A stretch of DNA of 39,495 nt from Alphaproteobacteria bacterium (lineage in GTDB: Bacteria > Pseudomonadota > Alphaproteobacteria > SMXQ01): contig SMXQ01000036.1 of NCBI GenBank assembly GCA_004356985.1, positions 1-39,495 of the forward strand. Reading direction: 5' to 3'. The translations under genes were made by a program, and so were the position numbers. Under the pieces are notes generated by a model, which worked only from the letters and a program-made list of their open reading frames with translations, made no database searches and was not told the origin of the DNA. How positions within the stretch are numbered: the stretch's first letter is position 1; each line of letters opens with the position of its first letter. Shown piece by piece: positions 35,795-39,495 of the stretch.

Positions 35795-37057
35795 TTATCC
35801 GCCAAACAGTCCCCGGGACTTTTTGATAGCGCACTCGGCCCGCCAGTTGCGCGGAATCGCATCCGCAACCACCTTGCGGAAGCGATCGATGGGACAGTAT
35901 TCCCCCCCGCAGCCGGGAATTTTGATGGTTTGTTCGCCTTCATCAGATACGAATCGCAGCCGCACCGAATATTTCTTTTCGGCACGTTCGTGCAATTCAA
36001 ACGCATAGCGCGAACCAAGCGGCGGGACGCGGCCCTTGAACAGCGGCCCTTCGGTGCGGGCGGTTTCGATTCCAAGCGCCGCCTCGAGTCCCAGCACCGT
36101 GCGCTGATGCCCGGAATAGATGAAGAGCTTGCGCCCGCGCTGAGGATCTTTCACGAACCTTAAAAAGTTGCGCAACACCTCGCCGACCAGCGGTCCGCCT
36201 GTCAGGCGGCCCATCTTCTTGCCGAGAAACTGGTGGTGGTAATTCCAGTCTGACAGCTCACGCAAGAGCTCCATGTCCTTGTTGGTGATTTCCTTGCTCA
36301 AGGGCTTTTTATGGACGATGAAAGCGGTCAGCGGTTCGTAGATTTCGTTGATACCGTACAGAATTTTTGCCGGTGTCTTGCCTTCGTTGATGCCCGTGAT
36401 CGCCGCCATGCGCAGAAGGAAGGGCGAATAACGCTTGGCCTGGGCCCGGTACAGCTTGCTTTTGGGAAGCGCCTTCACGAATTGCCGGTAGCGCTTGCAG
36501 TTGGCTTGGCCGGTCCAGGGGCGCATCACGGCATCGTTCCTGAGGGCCACCGCGTGGATCGGCACCGGCGTGAAAGCGAGGCCGGGCGCCGGCACCGCCT
36601 TCAGGGAACTATCATAGACCGCCGGGTCGGCACCGGTTCCAAGGGGAAAAAGGCCGAGCGCCAGCACCTGCGCGGTCTGCAGCGCGCGGTCCGCGTTAGA
36701 GGACCGGAAATACACTTCCCGGAGGTTATAGCGCCCGGATATCAGGCCCAGCTTATCCACATATTTCGCGCGCAGGGCCTGGCCATAGGCGTAGGTGCGC
36801 TGCACCCCGATAGCCGTAAGCTGGCGGTAGCCCATGGGCCATTCGGCCTTGATCTTGGGCGGGCTGTATTTGGGCGAGATGACGCTGTGCCGGAAGACCA
36901 TGCTTACCGAACGAAGGGTCGAACGGCCGTCCGCGGCAACCGCGGTCTGGCTGGACTGGGCGAGGGCGTCGCCGATCAACGCCGCCGAGACCAAGGCCGC
37001 CGCGAGGGGCCCTGTGAACTTAGCTGGCGGTGAGAAAACTCGTACGCATCTGGTCAT
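35795..37057 (-). CDS. Secreted histidine acid phosphatase-like protein with altered active site
   Basis: A 420-residue protein of the branch 2 histidine phosphatase family (acid phosphatases, phytases). A signal peptide is likely (KFTGPLAAALVSAALIGDALAQ). The nucleophile motif is FRHSVISP (Arg56-His57) rather than RHGxRxP, so the second Arg is gone. The distal HD motif, SGHDTT in relatives, reads SGHQRT (His317-Gln318), losing the acid. VYFRSSNADRALQTAQ and the C-terminal GGEYCPIDRF are family-like. It may be slow, altered in specificity, or non-catalytic. Its start overlaps the end of the VTC gene by 38 bases, indicating coupled expression. Confidence 0.8.
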   Translation of the reverse strand: MTRCVRVFSPPAKFTGPLAAALVSAALIGDALAQSSQTAVAADGRSTLRSVSMVFRHSVISPKYSPPKIKAEWPMGYRQLTAIGVQRTYAYGQALRAKYVDKLGLISGRYNLREVYFRSSNADRALQTAQVLALGLFPLGTGADPAVYDSSLKAVPAPGLAFTPVPIHAVALRNDAVMRPWTGQANCKRYRQFVKALPKSKLYRAQAKRYSPFLLRMAAITGINEGKTPAKILYGINEIYEPLTAFIVHKKPLSKEITNKDMELLRELSDWNYHHQFLGKKMGRLTGGPLVGEVLRNFLRFVKDPQRGRKLFIYSGHQRTVLGLEAALGIETARTEGPLFKGRVPPLGSRYAFELHERAEKKYSVRLRFVSDEGEQTIKIPGCGGEYCPIDRFRKVVADAIPRNWRAECAIKKSRGLFGG

Positions 37058-37760
37058 GGGATTTCTCCATTGCTAACGCGAATTTGGACAGGGTTTGCTG
37101 CTCGAGACCGAGACAACGCAACTTGTCCATGAGCAAACCGGAAATCTTGCCGTTGTATTTCAATTCCATGATGAAATGGGTCGGCGGCACGACCTCCAGC
37201 AGGCTGCCGGGGGGAACGGCCATGGTGGTCGACATGGAACAGTGGAGTTCTTCATCGAACGTCATGCGGAGATCGTGCTGGAATCGCCCGTTGAACGCGG
37301 TCCGGAAATAAACCACGGTCACCACCGGGCTCAGGGCGAAACGGTCGGACAGGTAATTGAATTCGGCCAGAACCGAATTTTCCAGTTCGCGCGGGGAAAG
37401 GTTCAAAGGCCCAGGCGCAAGAAGGCGCCGGGCAAGGCCGGCGTCGATCTGGACACGCCTTTTCTCGACGATGCGATCGTATCGGGCCTTCAGTTCCAGG
37501 TAGATGGCCGATGGCGGCGCGGTCGGTGTGGAACGATAAAGCCGAATACGCGGCTTGATGCGGATCAGTTCGCCTTCGCGCTTTTCACCGTAAAAACGGT
37601 AATAGGGCGAATCGAAATAGATCGAATAATTGACGTAGGCCCCCTGGGGGCCACCGTTGGGATCACACTCGAAGTAGCCGCCAAGTGTCTGGCGCAATTC
37701 CGGTATCTGCGCCGTTTCGACCAAGTACTTGATCTCGTACCTGTTGGTGAAGGCGACCAT
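37020..37760 (-). CDS. VTC domain polyphosphate polymerase-like protein
   Basis: A 246-residue protein resembling the VTC domain, a triphosphate tunnel enzyme fold that in yeast Vtc4 makes polyphosphate from ATP. The tunnel's alternating acidic and basic strands are visible: RYEIKYLV near the N-terminus, IYFDSPYYRFYGEK, IRIKPRIRLYR, IYLELKARYDRIVEKRRVQI, VVYFRTAFNGRFQHDLRMTFDEEL and FIMELKYNGKI. I use the ATG at 37760; a GTG at 37793 would add 11 residues. It lies in an operon DUF4956-VTC-phosphatase, the usual bacterial VTC neighbour being DUF4956. Activity is inferred. Confidence 0.85.
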   Translation of the reverse strand: MVAFTNRYEIKYLVETAQIPELRQTLGGYFECDPNGGPQGAYVNYSIYFDSPYYRFYGEKREGELIRIKPRIRLYRSTPTAPPSAIYLELKARYDRIVEKRRVQIDAGLARRLLAPGPLNLSPRELENSVLAEFNYLSDRFALSPVVTVVYFRTAFNGRFQHDLRMTFDEELHCSMSTTMAVPPGSLLEVVPPTHFIMELKYNGKISGLLMDKLRCLGLEQQTLSKFALAMEKSHDQMRTSFLTAS

Positions 37761-37833
37761 CTCTATGCAAAGCGGACAGCGCCCGCCATGCACCGAACGA
37801 CGGCATGCCGCCGCTCATGGGCGAACGGATGCG

Positions 37834-38526
37834 TCATGCGTTCACCGTGCCTTCGCCAACCAGCAGGCTTATGGACAATGGATCGACCGCCTTGGAAAGC
37901 GTGTCCACCAACTGGTCGTACTTGATGCCGCGCTTGAGGTGCACCTCGTAGACGATGTCTTCCATGTTATCGCCGCTTTCCATGCGGCTGACGGAAACAA
38001 CGGAAAAACGCTCGCACATGTCCTGGCAAAGTTTGGAAATGTATTCCCGGTCGCCCGTCCGCATGCGCATTTTCAGGACGTAGCCTTCTTCCTTGACGTC
38101 GCCGAATCGCCCATAATGCATGGCCAGAACGATGATCAACATGAAGCCTACGAAGATACCCGCGAACTCATAGAATTGGGTCCCGCAGGCCATCCCCACG
38201 GCAATGCTGGCGAACAGGAAAACCAGATCCTTGGTATCCTTGACCGGGGTGCGAAACCTAACGATCGACATGGCGCCCACCAGTGCGAAAGCACGGGCGA
38301 TGTCGGACCCGATAATGACCATGATCAGGGCGACGGTGATGCCGACGAGAATAAGGGCCTGGACGAATGACTTGGAATACGAATACCCGCCGTGGGTCAT
38401 CATATAGAGTTTCGCCAGAATGCCATTGAAAACGGTGGTCAGAAGCAGGGCAAGGCCAATATCGATCACTGTCACCGACGCAAGCATCGCCGTCTCGTTC
38501 AATATCAAATCACTAAAATCTTCCAT
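37834..38526 (-). CDS. DUF4956 membrane protein
   Basis: A 230-residue protein with several membrane helices in its first two thirds (IDIGLALLLTTVFNGILAKLY; ALILVGITVALIMVIIG; FAGIFVGFMLIIVLAMHYG) and a soluble alpha/beta C-terminal domain. The core FALVGAMSIVRFRTPVKDTKDLVFLFASIAVGMACG is the hallmark of DUF4956, a family regularly next to VTC-domain genes. It could anchor the polymerase or form an exit path for polymer, which is inference. The ATG at 38526 follows GAGGTG. It is first in the operon, about 280 bases from a CtrA-like box. Confidence 0.88.
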   Translation of the reverse strand: MEDFSDLILNETAMLASVTVIDIGLALLLTTVFNGILAKLYMMTHGGYSYSKSFVQALILVGITVALIMVIIGSDIARAFALVGAMSIVRFRTPVKDTKDLVFLFASIAVGMACGTQFYEFAGIFVGFMLIIVLAMHYGRFGDVKEEGYVLKMRMRTGDREYISKLCQDMCERFSVVSVSRMESGDNMEDIVYEVHLKRGIKYDQLVDTLSKAVDPLSISLLVGEGTVNA

Positions 38527-38580
38527 CACTGCACCTCGTTGCCGGAAACCTTTACCGGCATCTCCCTGATAAAAGCCACC

Positions 38581-38620
38581 GCAACGCCCAAGTGCCGGAC
38601 GCAACGCCCAAGGGCCGGAC
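38581..38620. repeat. 20-bp tandem duplication
   Basis: GCAACGCCCAAGTGCCGGAC (38581-38600) is repeated at 38601-38620 with one change (T to G), in the leader of the DUF4956 operon. Confidence 0.9.
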
Positions 38621-38817
38621 CATGGCCCCGAGGAGGGCGGCGGTAAACCAATGCGGGGGATGGACGCCCCCTGAATTTTCAAGAACCCCTGATCCGGACC
38701 TTCTCCAGGGGCCCCAAGTAACCTCCCCCAGCCAGTGGCTTCACGACAGGCGCGAAACCGATCTCCCTTCTCGGCCTGCCGAGACGGCGTTCAATCTGGC
38801 CTAGTTAATAAAGATGG

Positions 38818-38832
38818 TTAATTGATTATTAA
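38818..38832. promoter_or_regulatory. CtrA-like box upstream of the DUF4956-VTC-phosphatase operon
   Basis: TTAA-N7-TTAA is perfect. On the minus strand the box reads TTAATAATCAATTAACCAT, including the extended AACCAT. It overlaps a possible -35 (TTAATA) placed 16 bases before TATTAA, the arrangement of CtrA-activated promoters. Confidence 0.5.
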
Positions 38833-38890
38833 GATTGTAGGGGGAATTGCAAGAACAATATATTTGAGGGACTTAGGAGCGATACCGGAA

Positions 38891-38921
38891 CAAACGCTTA
38901 GATGATGCTTCTAAGCGTTTG
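38891..38921. other. Perfect 12-bp hairpin
   Basis: CAAACGCTTAGA (38891-38902) and TCTAAGCGTTTG (38910-38921) pair perfectly with a 7-base loop. T-rich sequence follows only after some 30 bases. It may be a terminator-like structure, an operator or part of an unannotated RNA. Confidence 0.6.
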
Positions 38922-39066
38922 ATAATCAGTGATTCCTGAAAATTTAATTTTTTCGCAGTCGCAAAACGCACCGGCGCGTGCGGTCATCCCGATGTTTCGG
39001 GAAACCCATCACGAGGTGTTTTTGGTGAGCCCCGGAGTTGCCGGAGGGCGGCGGCGGGCGCGGGCG

Positions 39067-39444
39067 CTAGCGTCCGATATTCAGGAGCCCGCCGACCCAC
39101 CATTGGGGACGGCCGGGTGCTCTTTTCATCACTTCGCGACGATATTTTTCCGGCAGGGGATGCCGCGAAATGAGGCTGTCGCGCAAGGTCGGAGAAACCA
39201 ACGCAACCAATCTCATGATCACCGCTTCGGATAGATAAGGCCGCGCGATGATCGCCGCATGCACCGATACGTGATGGGGAAATTCATCCAGAATATCCAT
39301 CAGTTGGCTCTCTGGAATTTCACTGGCGCCATCGGCCAGCCGGTCGATCAAGGATGTCACGTTCGCCCCCGGCGCCAAACTTTCGGCGCGCGCCAGGGCG
39401 CCCGGCGTCCCCGGCGTCGATGAATTTTCTAGCAAGGTATTCAT
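39067..39444 (-). CDS. Short DUF2336-like protein
   Basis: A 125-residue protein whose middle and end, IARPYLSEAVIMRLVALVSP followed by LRDSLISRHPLPEKYRREVM, resemble the C-terminal helical repeats of DUF2336 proteins, which are normally 350 or more residues. It is therefore either a short family member or a truncated one, but it has its own ATG at 39444 and a clean stop. It might be a soluble signalling helper; the function is unknown. A perfect CtrA-like box lies 37 bases upstream. Confidence 0.6.
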   Translation of the reverse strand: MNTLLENSSTPGTPGALARAESLAPGANVTSLIDRLADGASEIPESQLMDILDEFPHHVSVHAAIIARPYLSEAVIMRLVALVSPTLRDSLISRHPLPEKYRREVMKRAPGRPQWWVGGLLNIGR

Positions 39445-39480
39445 GGCAACTACCCCCGGCGCTAGTGTCGGGGCAGTGGG

Positions 39481-39495
39481 TTAAAGAAGTGTTAA
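39481..39495. promoter_or_regulatory. CtrA-like box at the window edge
   Basis: A perfect TTAA-N7-TTAA ends exactly at the last base of the window, 37 bases upstream of the DUF2336-like ATG (minus strand). It may serve that gene or a divergent gene beyond the window. Confidence 0.5.

Larger units (their letters stand above)
38527..39066. other. Long intergenic region between DUF4956 and the DUF2336-like gene
   Basis: These 540 bases contain no supported gene. They hold a 20-base tandem duplication (38581-38620), a full CtrA-like box (38818-38832) in an AT-rich tract, and a 12-bp perfect hairpin (38891-38921). The tract 38805-38960 is the most AT-rich part of the last 10 kb. A small RNA or an antisense leader is possible but not shown. 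Confidence 0.5.

Noticed and set aside
38929-39234. 101-codon plus-strand ORF
   Set aside because: Second half is antisense to the DUF2336-like gene and no ribosome site or motif is seen.

Overview
The window is a GC-rich chromosomal segment that looks alphaproteobacterial, probably Rhodospirillales-like. The evidence is a three-subunit proton-translocating transhydrogenase (pntAA-pntAB-pntB, the Rhodospirillum arrangement), COQ9, DUF1244, a 41-residue bL36 without the zinc-binding cysteines, a PF07310-type PAS protein, PleC/DivJ-like histidine kinases and TTAA-N7-TTAA boxes of the CtrA type. I saw no rRNA, tRNA, CRISPR array, phage or intact transposon. Assignments rest on motifs read by eye; no search was run.

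Layout. 1-3330: two CtrA-like boxes and a promoter, purE-purK (purine synthesis), then def-coq9 on the minus strand. 3331-3956: a hairpin-rich leader, rpsU and its terminator. 3991-6836: the pnt operon (minus). 7155-10869: divergent M3 oligopeptidase and acyl-CoA synthetase. 10912-14881: nucleotide-sugar epimerase (minus), a decayed 3' end of an indolepyruvate oxidoreductase-like gene, a 38-codon ORF, and two overlapping paralogous MFS transporters. 15068-20558: nadA, DUF1244, and the glycolate oxidase operon glcD-glcE-glcF (minus). 20901-23699: pyk, rpmJ and a methyltransferase. 23944-26496: sterol-desaturase-like protein, LigB-type dioxygenase and a second methyltransferase. 26667-29282: a soluble histidine kinase 3 bases upstream of a HerA-type ATPase. 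29358-31416: PAS protein, a 61-residue membrane protein and two VOC-fold proteins. 31770-38526: a phosphorus-themed accessory island. 39067-39444: a short DUF2336-like protein.

The most interesting part is the island at 31.8-38.5 kb. It holds a secreted phytase/esterase-like protein, a PhnD-like periplasmic binding protein followed by a membrane histidine kinase, and on the opposite strand DUF4956, a VTC-type polyphosphate polymerase domain and a secreted histidine acid phosphatase-like protein with a changed HD motif. Together these suggest sensing of an extracellular phosphorus compound linked to polyphosphate handling. CtrA-like boxes sit upstream of both arms. The kinase-HerA pair is a second unusual module.

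A family of short intergenic repeats (consensus about CTAGAGCAYTTTCYRRCCAAATTGAAYCATTTG) occurs five times. It often supplies or abuts stop codons and forms a large inverted pair between glcD and pyk. In-frame short tandem repeats have lengthened both peptide deformylase and the oligopeptidase.
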